NCBI GenBank assembly: GCA_027604705.1
Contig: JADHYV010000001.1
Span: 868,001-932,000, forward strand
Direction of reading: 5' to 3'
Source of the DNA: Allomyces arbusculus
Taxonomy: Eukaryota > Blastocladiomycota > Blastocladiomycetes > Blastocladiales > Blastocladiaceae
Length of the DNA: 64,000 bases
Shown: piece after piece, positions 1-11,476 of the stretch
Position numbering within the stretch: the first letter of the stretch is position 1
How the letters are laid out: each line of letters opens with the position of its first letter
The notes under the pieces: model-generated
Database searches by the model: none
Told to the model about the DNA's origin: nothing
Seen by the model: only the letters and a program-made list of their open reading frames with translations
Program-made: the position numbers and the translations under genes

Positions 1-830
1 TTGCGCGACTCTTCGTGCTCTAGTGGCGGGTACAGACGCGTTCACCTCTCCAGACTTGGCCAGACACGATATTCTGACCTCATACGAAACGTCCCGATAG
101 CATCCCGCTCGTCTTCCCGCAATTCGGCACCTACCCGGGCGCGCCGTTGCCGCAGCACGGGTTCGCGCGCACCGCCACCTGGCGCGTCCTGCGCTCCGAC
201 ACCAGCCCCGACGAGACCAAGGCGACAGTCGTCTTTGTCCTGACCTCGGCCGACCTCTCGCTCGAGGCGCGCACCGCCTGGCCCACACCGTTCCGGCTCG
301 AGTACACGGTCACGGTCGACGCCGTGCACCACACACTCTCCACGGACTTGGCCGCGACCAACCTGGCCACAAGCGAGTTCGACATGACGTTCACGTGGCT
401 GCTGCACACCTACCTGCGCGTCGACGCGATTGAAGAAACCGAAATCCGCGGTCTCGAGGGCCACCTGTACGTGAACAAGGCGATTACCTGCCGCGATCCG
501 GCGACCCAGGCGTTCCCGGCGCTGCCCATTACGGAAGAGACGGATCGCGTCTACCAGAATGTCGTGCCCGCGGCCGAGTCGCACTTGCATGTGATGAACG
601 GCGGGCGGCCCGCAGTTGAGATTGTGCGGACCCATGGCGAGACGGCGTTCCGCGACGTGGTCGTCTGGAACCCCTGGGTCGACAAGGCCAAGGCCATGGC
701 CGATTTCGGCGACGACGAGTACCGACATATGGTCTGCGTGGAAGTGGGGGACGTGGCCGTGCCGAATGCCGTCTCGGTCGCGCCGGGCGAGACGCGCCAG
801 GCCGGGCAGGTGCTGCGTGCATTGTTGTGA
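1..830 (+). CDS. glucose-6-phosphate 1-epimerase (hexose-6-phosphate mutarotase), 3' part
   Basis: Interconverts the alpha and beta anomers of glucose 6-phosphate in the cytosol (aldose-1-epimerase superfamily, same family as yeast YMR099C). The gene enters from the left edge. I read exons 1-29 and 101-830, with a 71-nt intron starting GTACAG and ending TAG. Across the junction the protein reads SSGGIPLVFPQFG, the family's signature strand, followed by LPQHGFAR with the conserved histidine. Further on are FTWLLHTYL, VWNPW and MADFGDDEYRHMVCVE, which carries the acidic residue expected of the active site. The C-terminus PGETRQAGQVLRALL is the normal end of the family, so only the N-terminal 50 or so residues are missing. 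Seen: motifs and junction. Known: family function. The identification is firm. Confidence 0.9.
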
Positions 831-1156
831 GATGAGCAGCGCGTCTTGGTGCAGTTGGAGCACGATTGGTGGTGGTGGTTTTGCCGGCGGAATCAATCAT
901 GAAAGATTTCCTCATCCGCCAGGTCGGTAGGTTGTTCATGTTCCAGCGTCATTTCGCTCGCGCCAGGCGAGGAGCGCGTTTGCGGCTCAGCATGCTGCGA
1001 TGTCCGCTGGACGCGGCCCCGTCGACTGAGCGACCGCCACACACGCTCGCTCTCCCCGCCGCGTCCCCGCCGCGTCCCCGCCGCGTCCCCGCCATCGACT
1101 CGACACCGCCGTCGCCCTCCCTCTCCCTCTCAAACGACACCCTCCACCCACCAAAG
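831..1156 (+). other. intergenic, no gene seen
   Basis: This is the spacer between the epimerase stop and the next start codon. The last 150 bases are pyrimidine-rich (three GCGTCCCCGCC-type direct repeats near 1060-1092, then CTCTCCCTCTC), which suits a 5' leader or promoter of the downstream gene. No ORF here looks coding. Confidence 0.5.
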
Positions 1157-2488
1157 ATGCTCGGCCGCGGCAAATCCCCCGCGCCCGCCGCGACGGGCTA
1201 CTACGACCGCGACGCGGCCTACCTCGACCCGCGCGTCGCCGACCGCATGCGCGGCGCGCCACTGCACGCCGAGGACCTGCGCGACCGCGACCTCGAAACG
1301 CTTGAATCGCGCGCGCGCCCACGCGGCTACTACGACCCAAACTACGACTACATCTACGGCCACGAACGGCTCCCGCGGCTCGAGCGGCACGACGTACGCG
1401 ACCCTTACTTGCGCGCGCACGAAAAGGACCTACGCCGTGCCGCCGCGCACGGGGAGCTGGATCCGTATGATCCGCTCGGGACCGTCGGTATGTTGGATGT
1501 GGGTGGTGGATGAGGAGGGAGTGTGATCAACTCGCTGATCGGGGCGAGGTTTCACCTGGCAGAGTACGGCCGCCGCGGCGGTCTGTTCCGCGGCCGGACC
1601 CGTACACGCACACGCACGCCTTCGCCCGTCCTGACCTCACCGCGCGCCGCGTCGGCGACCGCGTACCACCGGCGACACCGCGAGTACGATCAGGACCGGT
1701 ATGCGCCCGCCGAGTACGACCGGATCGCGCCCTCTCATGGCGCGCGGCGCGCCGCAAGCGTCGACGCGCCGCGCATCGCGGCACGCGGCACGCACGTGGT
1801 TGGCCGATACCCGGGCGACGACGACACGCGCGCGGGGTACGCACGGCCGGCGTCGGCAGTGCGCGTCGAGGAGATTGTTCCGGAGCGGCGCGCGCCGTCG
1901 CCGGTGCTCGACACGCTCGACGCGGACGTACCCGTCGCCTGGTACCCGTCCGGCCGCCGCGCGGTCGGCGAGCTGCGCACACCCGACGGGACGGCGTTGC
2001 CGGTCTCGGGCAAGCACGCGATCCCGTACGGGACGGGCGCGCCTGCCACAACGACCAGGGCGCGTCGGTCCGCGTCCACGGGTGGCGGGCTCAAGGGACT
2101 CGTTGCGCGGTTCTACCCGGAGACGACAACGACGACTGTGCGCCACGAGCCGCGTGCGTACGCGACGGGTGCGCGCGGCCCGGTCACGACGATCGCGGCG
2201 ATTGACCGCGCCAACAAGATTGCACTGTTCGAGGAAGAGCTGGCCAAGCCCGTGTCTTACACCAAAATTGGCGGGTACACGATCGTGCACGATGAGTACG
2301 GGCCCGGGAGGACTGTGCGGCTGCCCAAGTGGCTGCGGCCCGTGCGGTCGCCGCGTGGGGCTGGCGCCTACACGCATACGACGACCGAGGAGGCTATATT
2401 GCGCGCAAATGTGATTGCGAGCGAGGAGGCGCGCCGTGACCATATGCGGCGCCGCAGTTCTACGAAGATTGGGATGTTCAGTCTGTGA
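1157..2488 (+). CDS. hypothetical Arg/Tyr-rich protein
   Basis: Not recognised. I read exons 1157-1487 and 1563-2488. The intron begins GTATGT, contains CTGAT and ends CAG, and joining keeps the frame (GTV then EYGRRGG), giving 418 residues. The N-terminal 110 residues are rich in charged residues and tyrosine (PNYDYIYGHERLPRLERHD). The middle is a low-complexity Arg/Ala/Pro/Thr region that looks disordered. The C-terminal 100 residues are better ordered in composition (NKIALFEEELAKPVSYTKI, YTIVHDEYGPG, KWLRP) and end SSTKIGMFSL. There is no signal peptide or membrane segment. Start choice: first ATG after the pyrimidine tract. The even codon bias and clean splice signals argue that it is a real gene; no function can be assigned. 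Confidence 0.6.
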
Positions 2489-2963
2489 GTGAGCGCGTCG
2501 TGTCGCGTCGCGTCGCGTCGTTTCGTGTTGCTGAAGCGCGGAAGCGCGCGGGAACGCGCTGGCGTGACGTGCCGCAGCGCGGCAATCGGTTGATCGAGCG
2601 TTGAAGGGTCGGGGCTTGCGGTGGGCCAGAGCGCCGTCGTGGAGCCGTGTCTCGCTAGGCTTTTGATCTTTGGTTTCCCTGCCTCGGTTGATTTCGGACC
2701 ACCTCACGGTTCAATTACACCAAGACGATACGGATTTGATCTGGTTTGGATTCGTTGGAGTTGTTTGACGTTTGAACAGGCCTGGTTGGAGGTTTGGCAA
2801 GAGGGCCGACCTGAAGCACATGACCGCGTCGGTTCCCTGCCCATCCGTGTCGCCTGTCGTCAGAGCCACCGCGGAGCCGCCGTCGTCCGCACCGCCCCGC
2901 CTGGCCTGCCCGCGCATCGCTCCCGCCATCAACAACAACGACAGCCGACTTCAAGCTGCCGCA
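2489..2963 (+). other. intergenic, no gene seen
   Basis: Spacer with a run of TCGCG repeats just after the preceding stop (2502-2520). An in-frame upstream ATG at 2820 could extend the next gene by 48 residues, but the intervening residues look like leader rather than domain. Confidence 0.4.
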
Positions 2964-4870
2964 ATGAAGCGCCCGGCGTTCCTGGCCAATCTCGGGCCGG
3001 CCTCCACGGCGTCCGCGCCGCCCGCGCCTTCGCCTCCTTCAACAGTTGCAAATGCAAACGAGGCCGAGGCCGAGGCCGAGCCCGTTGTCATTCCTGATCA
3101 TGCACCAGTACCCGCATTGTGGAGCCCTCGGTTCTTCACGGGCACTCGCATCGCGTCAAGCTCCCCGACGCGACCCACCACTGCCGCAACTACGACGGCA
3201 CCCGCACCTGCGCGTGCGGCTGGCGCGCGCACTCCCCCCGGGCTCGCCAACCTGCTCTCTGGGATCCAAGGCGCCGGCGGTGCCCTCAACGCCATGACCT
3301 GCGCGCTGTGCGGCGGGCGTGCGTGCAAGTACTGCGGCGTGCCCAACCTCTGGCCCGATAATGCGATTGACGGGCTCTACTCCAACTGGATTACTCCCGA
3401 GATCTTGGCCATGCAGCGGCCCGCCGCACCGCTCATGCGTGAGCACGACTTGCCCGGAAAGTTTCGGGATCAAGGGATCGGTGCGATCTTGAACTTGCAG
3501 CAGTTGCGCGAGCATCCGACGTGCGGGTTCGGCGTGCTGGAGGGGATCGGGCTCGCGTATGACCCAGAGGAGTGGATGCGTGAGGGGTTTTTCTATTATC
3601 ATTTCTCGTGGTACGTATGTTGTGGGTGCAAGCGGTGCCGAGGCGAGGCAAGCCGGATGCGATCCTGATAGGGGCTAGAATGGATAGGGAAGACATGAAC
3701 GTGCCGGCGCTCGATCTTATGATGAGCATCGTCAAGGTGATGGCCAACGAAATCGACTCGGGGCGCAAGGTGGCTGTGCATTGCCATGCCGGACTCGGTC
3801 GAACGGGTCTCGCGATTGCCTGCTACCTCGTCTACCAAGGACCATTTACGGCTGAAGAGGTGCGTCGTGTTGTGACTCAATTTGCCTGCTATTGCTGACG
3901 TCCCTCTCCGACAGGCAGTCTCGCTTGTGCGATCGCAGCGGTATGTCATTCCGCACTCTTCCCCTGAGCTGCCAATTTTGCGTCTCCTCACCAGCGGCCG
4001 ACGCGTGAAGGCCCGGATCGGTGCAAACGGCCAAGCAGACCGGCTTCGTGCACTTGTTCAAGTCCTACTTGCAGGGTCTGCGCCAGCGGTTCGTCGTTTT
4101 CGACGACAACCACTCGCTCTGGACCGTCGACGAAGTCATGCTCGCCTACCGCGAGTTCGCGCACGGGCGAGCAACGCGCGACCAGACGCACGCGGTGCGT
4201 TCTGCTTCGTCTTCTCCACCGGAGGGTGTGCGCCATCGTGCTCATTTAGCGCCTTGACAACAGATGGTGCGATCCGTGACCAAAACGTTTGGATCGCTCA
4301 CGGCGTCGGTGCCCGCCAAGGACCGCGCGCGCATTTTCCGACGCGTCGTTGAGGGCGAGACGACGTCCGACGACGTGGAGACGGCGTCGAGGTTGACGGT
4401 ACGGCGAGTTGCTGGTCTTGAGCGAGCCGACTGTGAACTTATTCTTTTTTGTAGGCGCAATACTCGGAGACGCTGACGTGCAACCACATCGAGGCCTGCA
4501 CCAACCCGGTAGCGCTCGCCGTAATCTTGTCCACCTGGTCAAGAAGTTTCCTCAGGGTGTGTTCACGTTCGCACCAGTTTGGTCGAGACGTTGGCTTACA
4601 TCGCCGCACACATGATAGGAACCGCTCATGACGGTCACAGACCAACAGCTCGAATGCACAAGCGCCGCCGCAGCAGCACACGTCCGCTTGATCCTCGAGC
4701 ACGTCTATCCGGCCGTTCTCGACGCGGCCGCACACACGGCGAATATCGACCACGACTTGGTCATGCAACTGTGGCTCCTGTTCACGCGCGACCAGGACCT
4801 GCCCGCCGACATGGCGCCGAACCGCGCCGCGCACTTGATATGGGATGCAGTGTCGCAGTTTCCCATCTGA
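2964..4870 (+). CDS. PTPDC1: PTPDC1-like protein tyrosine phosphatase
   Basis: Cysteine-dependent phosphatase of the PTPDC1 family, 495 residues. Seven exons are read: 2964-3610, 3688-3859, 3915-3940, 4011-4194, 4264-4398, 4455-4556 and 4649-4870; all phases agree. The active-site loop is HCHAGLGRTG (catalytic Cys about residue 248, Arg about 254). Before it come the family-specific AIDGLYSNWITPEILAMQRP, AILNLQQLREHPTCGFG and YYHFSWEDM; after it come AIACYLVYQGPFTAEEA and RSQRPGSVQTAKQTGF, which is rebuilt only by removing the introns. A Cys-rich CALCGGRACKYCG lies just upstream of the domain. The N-terminal 110 residues are disordered. In animals PTPDC1 has been linked to centrosome and cilium function; a cilium role here is inference. 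The start (2964 rather than 2820) and the last splice junction are the least certain points. Confidence 0.8.
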
Positions 4871-4971
4871 ACGGTGTTGTAACACGCGACAAAAAGGAAT
4901 GGCAAACTACGTTGTAATAATATTATCCTAATAAACTAACCACGCCCACACCCGTGCATGTGCTCGCTCGT

Positions 4972-7900
4972 TCACTCGAGCGTCCTCTTGACCTGGAACG
5001 TCTTGATGCTCTGAATGACATCGCCCTCCTTGAAGTCCTCGAACCCGTCAAACATGAGCCCGCACTCGTTGCCCTTGCTGATCTCGTGCACCTCGCGCTT
5101 GAAGTGCTTGATCGTCTTGAGCGGGCCTAGGGAAATGAGCAATGCGTCAGCTCGAGCTCTACACAGCAGAACATGGTCGCCGAACAAGAAAGTAAACCGT
5201 ACCTTCAAACACGACCTTGCCCGCGCGCACGATCCGTGCCTGGTTGGCTTTGGCCAGCACGCCCGTCGTGACTTTACACCCAGCCACCTTCTCCGTCGCG
5301 CTCCCCTTGACATTCAAGTCAAAGATCTGCGCAATCGTCGCCTCGCCCGCGACCTCCTCTTTCGTCTCTGGCGCCAAGAGCGTCGCCAAGTGCTCCTTGA
5401 CGTTATCCATGAGCTTGTAAATCACATTCGACGAGACGACAGTGACCTTGTGGCGCTTGGCGAGCGCCGCTGCCTTCTTGTCGGGCTTGACATTGAACCC
5501 AACAACCAACCCGGCCGACGCCATTCCGGACGCGGCGCGGCCTTCGGCACCGGCCCCCACAATCGCCGTCGTCGCGGCATAAGTGCGCTCCACGTCCGAC
5601 TCAGTGATCGCGCCGACGCCCGAGGCCGACACGGTCACGTTCAATTCCGGGTGATCGATCTTGGCGAGCGCATCGACCACGGCCTCGACCGACCCGGACA
5701 CGTCGCCCTTGACAATCACCGCCACGGGGGTCACGGCGGGACCGTCCCCGCGGTCGGCACCCTGCGCGCGCAACGCCGCGGCGCGGTTCTTGCGCTTGAT
5801 CTTGGCCAATTCCGCGGCCGCGGCGGCGGCCTTGATTCGCGCGGCATTGATCTCATCAATCGCTGAGACGGCCTTGGCGCGCGCCATGCGCCGCTCACGC
5901 GCAGCAATCGCCTTCTTGGCCGCGTCCTCGGACTCGACCTGCACGACGCGCTCGCCCGCGGCCGGCAGTTCGCGCCACCCGAGCACTTCCACAGGGGTGG
6001 CCGGTGGCGCTTCCTGCAATTGCGCGCCGGCGTCGTTCGCCATCGACTTGACACGGCACCAGGCGGTGCCCGCGACCAAGATGTCGCCAATGCGCAGGGT
6101 GCCTTCCTTGACGAGCACGGTCGCGGTACTGCCGCGGCCCTTCTTGACTTGCGATTCGAGCGTCATGCCCTCGACGGGGCCCGTCGGGTCGGCGCGCAGT
6201 TCTTGGATTTCGGCGAGCGTCAGGATCGATTCTTCGAGGTCGTCAAGGCCAGTGCCCTAGTACGGTGCGATGGTGGGGTGAGGTATGTGGAGGCGACGTG
6301 GGCAAAAAGTGCAGGCGAACTAGGCTACCTTGAGCGCAGAAATCTCGACGGCCATCGTGTCGCCGCCGAGTTCCTCGATCTGCACGTCGTGCTCGAGCAA
6401 CTGGTTCTTGATCCGTTCCTGCAATTATTGCCAGCTCACGTTAGCCTGTGTCGATTCACACAACCAGCAAAAACTGGCGAAAAAACGCACTTTGTTGATT
6501 CCTGGCTTGTCGCACTTGTTGATTGCGACAATGATCGGGACATCGGCCGCGTGCGCGTGCTTGATGGCCTCGCGCGTCTGCGGCATCACGCCGTCGTCGG
6601 CGGCCACGACGAGCACTACAATATCCGTCACATTGGCGCCGCGCGCGCGCATGTTCTCAAACGCCGCGTGGCCGGGCGTGTCGAGGAACGTGATCTTGCC
6701 GCCGGGTAGAGCCACTGAAACGAAACTTCAGGTCAGCCACGAACCCCCTTGCCTTAGATGGTGAAGAAAGCAGCACGAACCTTCGAAGGCACCAATGTGC
6801 TGCGTGATCCCACCGGCCTCGGACGCGGCGACCGCGCTCTTGCGCAACGTGTCGAGCAGCGTCGTCTTACCGTGGTCGACGTGGCCCATGATCGTGACGA
6901 CTGGCGCGCGCAGTGGAAGCTTGGCGTACTCTTCGGGGGCTAGCGGCGGACGGCGCGGCAGGACATCGTCCTCGGTGGTCACGTTCGGCGCGACGATTTC
7001 GACGCGCGGCGCAACCTCGTTGGCGACCAAAGTGGCCATTTCGGCGTTCAAAACTGATGCGGATCGAGAGTAGTCAGCGCCAAGAAAAGTGGGGTGGGCA
7101 AAGTCGGAGGAAACGAACCGTAGTCGGATGCGACCTCAAAGTCGAGCTCGAGCAGCGTCTTGACTTGCCGTTGCAAGACACCTACACCCAGCGCAGAATC
7201 CAGTCAATCGCGAGACCGCACAGCGTTGTCTGAGCAAACTCCAGCGCGTACCGACAGGAACCACGAGCATCTGGCTCAAATTCGCGACCGTGATCGCCTC
7301 GGGCAACTGGACTTTCGCCGGCTGCGCAACACGGCCCGGCTTGCGTTTCTTGCGTTGCTTGGCGGGTGCCAACGACGCCGGCATCGGTCCACCGCGCGGC
7401 ACGACCACATCGTCCACATCATCCTCATCCACCTCTTCGTCCTCGTCCCGCCCTGCACGGAACCGCGACACCTTATCCTTGAACTCGGCGCGGTGCACGT
7501 GCCCGGACCCGCGTTTGTTCAGCGCCTCCTCCTCAACTACCGCCGCGACCGCCGCGTCCCCAACCGGCGCACGATGCTTCGCGTCCACGTGCTTCTGGTG
7601 ATGGAACGTCTCGTGCGGGTGATAGTGGTTCCGTCCAGAGCGCGACGGTTTCGCGACTTCCGCCACCGAATCGAGGTCCGCATCCACATCGAGCAAGTGG
7701 TCTGTGGACTCGCCTGCGACCGGCACTGCCGTCCCAGCCGCAGGTTCGCTCGCGGGTGGCACCGGTGCGGCCGGACGAGGACCGCGCCGCGGCCCCTGCT
7801 GCCAAGCCCGCTCCCCAAGCTCCTGCGCGCGCGACATGATATCGTTGTACCCTGTGGGCGGCGGTGTGCGGCGCTGGAAGTTGTCGCTGCCGCCGCGCGG

Positions 7901-8464
7901 ACTGAACGGCGCATTCGGGTCCCGCGGAGCACGCGGGGTAAACGGCGCATTCGGATCGCGCGGCGCACGCGGGGTAAAGCCGCCGCCAAGCTGGCTCTGG
8001 TCGCGCGGCGCACGAGGCGCAAACGGTTGGTTCGGGTCGCGGGGAGCACGCGGCGCGAATCCGCTGCCAAACTGGTTCTGATCGCGCGCCGCGCGCGGCG
8101 TAAACGGTTGGTTCGGGTCGCGCGGAGCGCGAGGGGCAAACGGTGCGTTTGGATCGCGTGGGGCGCGAGGTATAAACGGCGCGTTGGGATCCCGCGGCGC
8201 ACGCGGAACAAACGGCTGGTTCGGGTCGCGCGGCGCGCGCGGGCCGCCGGCACCCCATCCAGGGCGGCGGTCATAGGTACTCGACCGCTTACCGCGCGGT
8301 GCGGAGTTGGTGCCGTCACTGTTGCTGCTCGTGCCCTTTCTTGTGCCGGATTGCACGTCGACATTGTCCCAGAAATCGCCGCCGGAATAGGCGCGAAACT
8401 GGGTGGAGGAGATGCGCACGGGCGCGACGTGGCGTAATCGGCGGAGAAGTTGAAGGGTCGACAT
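4972..8464 (-). CDS. MTIF2: mitochondrial translation initiation factor IF-2
   Basis: GTPase that brings initiator tRNA to the mitochondrial small subunit. Seven exons on the minus strand: 8464-7252, 7181-7119, 7053-6781, 6714-6491, 6418-6329, 6256-5203 and 5126-4972, giving 1023 residues. Near the N-terminus is a presequence-like stretch ([19 protein letters not shown]). Residues about 70-190 are nine or ten tandem copies of [11 protein letters not shown], which ordinary IF-2 lacks. The IF2-N motif is [10 protein letters not shown]. The G domain carries GHVDHGKTT (about 482), DTPGHAAF and NKCD. Domains II-IV follow, ending [18 protein letters not shown]. The gene is convergent with the PTPDC1-like gene, with 101 bp between stops. 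Exon junctions restore known motifs ([17 protein letters not shown]), so identification is firm. Confidence 0.93.
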
Positions 8465-8868
8465 GGTTTTGTTTATCAAAGGTGGGTTTGGTGCTGCTCG
8501 CCGAACGAGCGGGCGGCGGGGCGGCAGGCAAGCAAAGGCTGGCGAGAGCGCTTCGGTGGGTTTTGTTGCGATGCGGGCACTTGCAGACGGATTGGCGAGA
8601 GAGGTGCGGGGCAATGGAGAGTGCAAATCGTGATTGAGGTCCTTGGCGGTGTGGTTGTTGTTGGCCGGTTGTTGACGGTGGTGCTGATCACCAAGCCACG
8701 CTGTGGCTCAGCACGAGGTCGACCCGTCGACGACCACTCTGACGAGAACAAATCACCATCGACCAACACCAGACACAAATGTCTGACAAGACACGATGCA
8801 ATGGGGATGGGAGCGTGCTCGGCCCTGATGATGTGCCCGCTCATACGACCCCGGCATCAGCAAGCATC
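8465..8868. other. divergent promoter region between IF-2 and PHO13
   Basis: A 404-bp spacer between two genes read outward. ORFs across it are shadows. An alternative in-frame ATG for the phosphatase lies at 8779. No TATA box stands out. Confidence 0.4.
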
Positions 8869-10078
8869 ATGATGCGCCAGCTGCTCTCGACGCCCGACCA
8901 GTGCCGCGCTCTTGTCGACCAATTCGACACGTTTCTGCTCGACATGGACGGCGTGCTCTGGCAGGGCAGAATGCTCATTCCGGGCGTCGACCACGCTCTT
9001 GCTCGACTTCGTGCGCTCGGTTGGTAATCGCGACATGGCTTCGAGCACGAGGACCACGACTCGAATTTTCTTGGTCTGAATCGCGTCGATTTGAATCTTC
9101 AGGAAAGCGGCTCATCTTTGTGACCAACAACTCCACCAAGTCGCGCGCGTCCTACGTGCAGAAACTTGACTCGCTCGGACTGTACGGCGCGACGCCCGAC
9201 GACATTGTGGGTGCCGCGTACGCGACCGCATGCTACTTAACGTCGATCAATTTCCCAAAAGAGAAGTGGGTCTACGTCGTTGGGCAACAGGGCGTTGTCG
9301 ATGAGCTGACGGCGCAAGGATTCCAAGCGTGTGGTCTGGTACGATTTGATTTGTGTCGTGTCGTGTTGAGGCGCCAATATTGCCCGTCGCGTTCTAAATG
9401 CTATTCCTTCTCATTGCCCTCTGTAGGAAGATACGGGCGCGCTGTTTACGGGCATGGACGACTTGGCTGCGATCCAGCCGGATCCTCGAGTGCGTCCTCT
9501 TCGTCCTCGACTGATCAGTTGCTTATTTCGTGCTCTGACCGGCGATTGGCGACGCTCCAGATTGGCGCCGTGGTCTGCGGTTTCGATGGCTATCTGAATT
9601 ACACTAAGCTCGCCAAGGCTCACACTTACCTCACGAGCAACCCCAGCACGCTCTTCCTCGCGACGAACCCGGACGTGTGCGACCCCGTCGGCGGCCGCAC
9701 CTTTCCTGGTCCGTTCTCTTGCGTCCGCTCGTCCTTCTCTATCTGTGTTTCTCGCTCGCTGACATCACATTCTCGCTCGTAGCTTGCGGCGCAATGTACA
9801 GCCCGCTCGTCGCATCTACCGGCCGCCCGCCGCTTGTCATTGGCAAGCCTAACGCGACCATGCTCGACGTGATTGTGCGCGTGCATGGGCTCGACCCGAC
9901 ACGCACGTGCATGATCGGCGACCGACTCGACACGGACGTGAGGTTTGGGCTGAACGGTGGGTGCCAGACGTTGCTCGTGCTGTCGGGCGTTACGACCGAG
10001 GAGGCCTTGCTCTCGCAGAACGCCATCATGCCGCACTATTACATGGCATCGCTGGGCGAGCTGCAGCATATGTCATAG
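8869..10078 (+). CDS. PHO13: HAD-family phosphatase, PHO13 / phosphoglycolate phosphatase type
   Basis: Haloacid-dehalogenase phosphatase of the 4-nitrophenylphosphatase/phosphoglycolate phosphatase family, a cytosolic enzyme that clears toxic glycolytic side products. Five exons: 8869-9019, 9103-9338, 9427-9489, 9561-9708 and 9783-10078, giving 297 residues, the usual family length. Motif I is LLDMDGVLW with both catalytic aspartates; motif II is FVTNNSTKSR, rebuilt across intron 1; the cap reads AVVCGFDGYLNY; motif III/IV are GKPNATM and MIGDRLDTDV. The first donor is GTTGGT, a weak site chosen because it alone keeps LRALGKRLIF in frame. The start could also be the upstream ATG at 8779; I took the ATG pair at 8869/8872, which fits the length of relatives. 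Confidence 0.9.
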
Positions 10079-10378
10079 ATTTGGTGTTCATTGCGTGCTG
10101 ATATTTGGCTGGTGATCAACACCAACGAGAGCATTTGCTAACGAGAAAAAACACAGTGTCTATTCCCACACAAGAAAGCCGCCGTTTCCACAAAACCAAC
10201 TCTCCAAACCGCACAAAATTGTTCATGTCGAAAGGTATGGGAGGGCTCCTGTCGCTCGCCGACGCGTCACGACCACGACTACATGCCCTCCCCGCGCCAA
10301 AAAAAAAACACAAAATGGCCGACGACACCAATCGACCCGCGACCCACTCCACCTCCACTGCTCCCCACCGTGCGCCGT
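10079..10378. other. convergent 3' spacer
   Basis: A 300-bp spacer between the convergent PHO13 and SHO1 genes. It is lower in GC than the genes and carries an A-rich run near 10301-10310. Nothing coding is seen. Confidence 0.4.
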
Positions 10379-11476
10379 TTACTGCAGCAGCTTGAGGTAA
10401 TTACTCGGCGCGATCCCGACCTGCCCCTGGGCATTGCGCGCCTGCCACCACCGGTTACCGTGCGGGTTGGCAATCTCCAAAATCTCGTCCTTCTTGAACG
10501 AAATCTCCTGCGGGTCGTCCGGGCTCGCCGTGTACGCAAACAGTGCCTGCGCGCGGTACGTGAACGCCGGCAGGTCCGAGTCGTCGTCGTTCACGGCCGA
10601 GTCTGGGATGGCTGCCTCGGCGGGCGCTGCCGCCGCTGCTGGCTGCGCGTAGGTCGGCTGCACCGCCGCGGCAGCCGCGGCCTGCTGCTGCGCCTGCTGC
10701 TGTTCCTGCTGCTGCCGCTGCTGCTGCGTGGCCGCGACCGCGGCCATCGGCAACGCGAGCGAGAGCGCGTCAGGCGTGGGCATTTGAATCGACCCGGGTG
10801 CGCCGAGGTTCGGCATGGGCGGCGCGTTCTCAGCGGTGGCCGGGGACAGGTACATGGACGGGACCGTCGTGGACGTGGGCATCGGGAACGTCATGGGTGA
10901 GACGCCCGGCAGGACCGGCGGCAACTGCGGCGCCGGCGGGTAGTAGACGGACTGCACGAGTTTCCGGCGCGCGGCACGGTCCTCGGCGACTTCCTGCGCG
11001 TCCCATTTTTCGAGGAAGGACACGACGGCCGACGACGGTTCGGCCGTTAGGTAGAGGATGAGCAGGGTCTGCGCCATCATGAGCAGGACCGACCCAGCGG
11101 TGGCGAGGTTCAGCGCGTCGGAGATCCCCGCAGCCGAGGCCACGGCCTTGGCCACAGCCGTCTCGGACGTTTTGTTCATGAAAAGGATCAGGTAGTCGGT
11201 ACACCACGCCGTCATGACGAGGTCCAGCAGGACCAGGTGCGAAAGGGTCGCTCGGTAGGAACCAGCGTGAAGAGCCGAGCCCGCTGCAAGGCCGAGGATC
11301 GCGAGCCAGAGGAAAATGGCGAGGACGAGCGAAAACCAGATGAGCCCGGCAATGGAGACGTTGGCGCTCGACAAGTCGCTCCACCCGACAATGGCCAGGA
11401 TCCATCCGAGCAGGTACACGAAGGATGTGCCCAGGATAAACCTCGACCCGAGAAGAGCCTGGACGGGCGACGGCAT
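10379..11476 (-). CDS. SHO1: SHO1-type osmosensor, four membrane segments plus SH3
   Basis: Plasma-membrane adaptor feeding the high-osmolarity MAP kinase pathway. A single exon of 365 residues with the complete SHO1 layout. There are four closely packed membrane segments at about 12-33, 41-66, 78-100 and 120-145. A cytosolic linker follows, ending in Pro/Met-rich and Gln/Ala-rich low complexity (about 180-290). A C-terminal SH3 domain begins [17 protein letters not shown] and ends [11 protein letters not shown]. In yeast the SH3 binds the MAPKK Pbs2; the same partner here is inferred. The absence of introns is unusual for this window. Start: the first ATG, immediately before the first membrane segment ([11 protein letters not shown]), as in relatives. 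Sure of the family. Confidence 0.93.
   Translation of the reverse strand: MPSPVQALLGSRFILGTSFVYLLGWILAIVGWSDLSSANVSIAGLIWFSLVLAIFLWLAILGLAAGSALHAGSYRATLSHLVLLDLVMTAWCTDYLILFMNKTSETAVAKAVASAAGISDALNLATAGSVLLMMAQTLLILYLTAEPSSAVVSFLEKWDAQEVAEDRAARRKLVQSVYYPPAPQLPPVLPGVSPMTFPMPTSTTVPSMYLSPATAENAPPMPNLGAPGSIQMPTPDALSLALPMAAVAATQQQRQQQEQQQAQQQAAAAAAVQPTYAQPAAAAAPAEAAIPDSAVNDDDSDLPAFTYRAQALFAYTASPDDPQEISFKKDEILEIANPHGNRWWQARNAQGQVGIAPSNYLKLLQ

Noticed and set aside
7160-8437. 425-codon plus-strand frame opposite IF-2
   Set aside because: Arg-rich shadow of the repeat-bearing IF-2 exon; no independent motif or start context.
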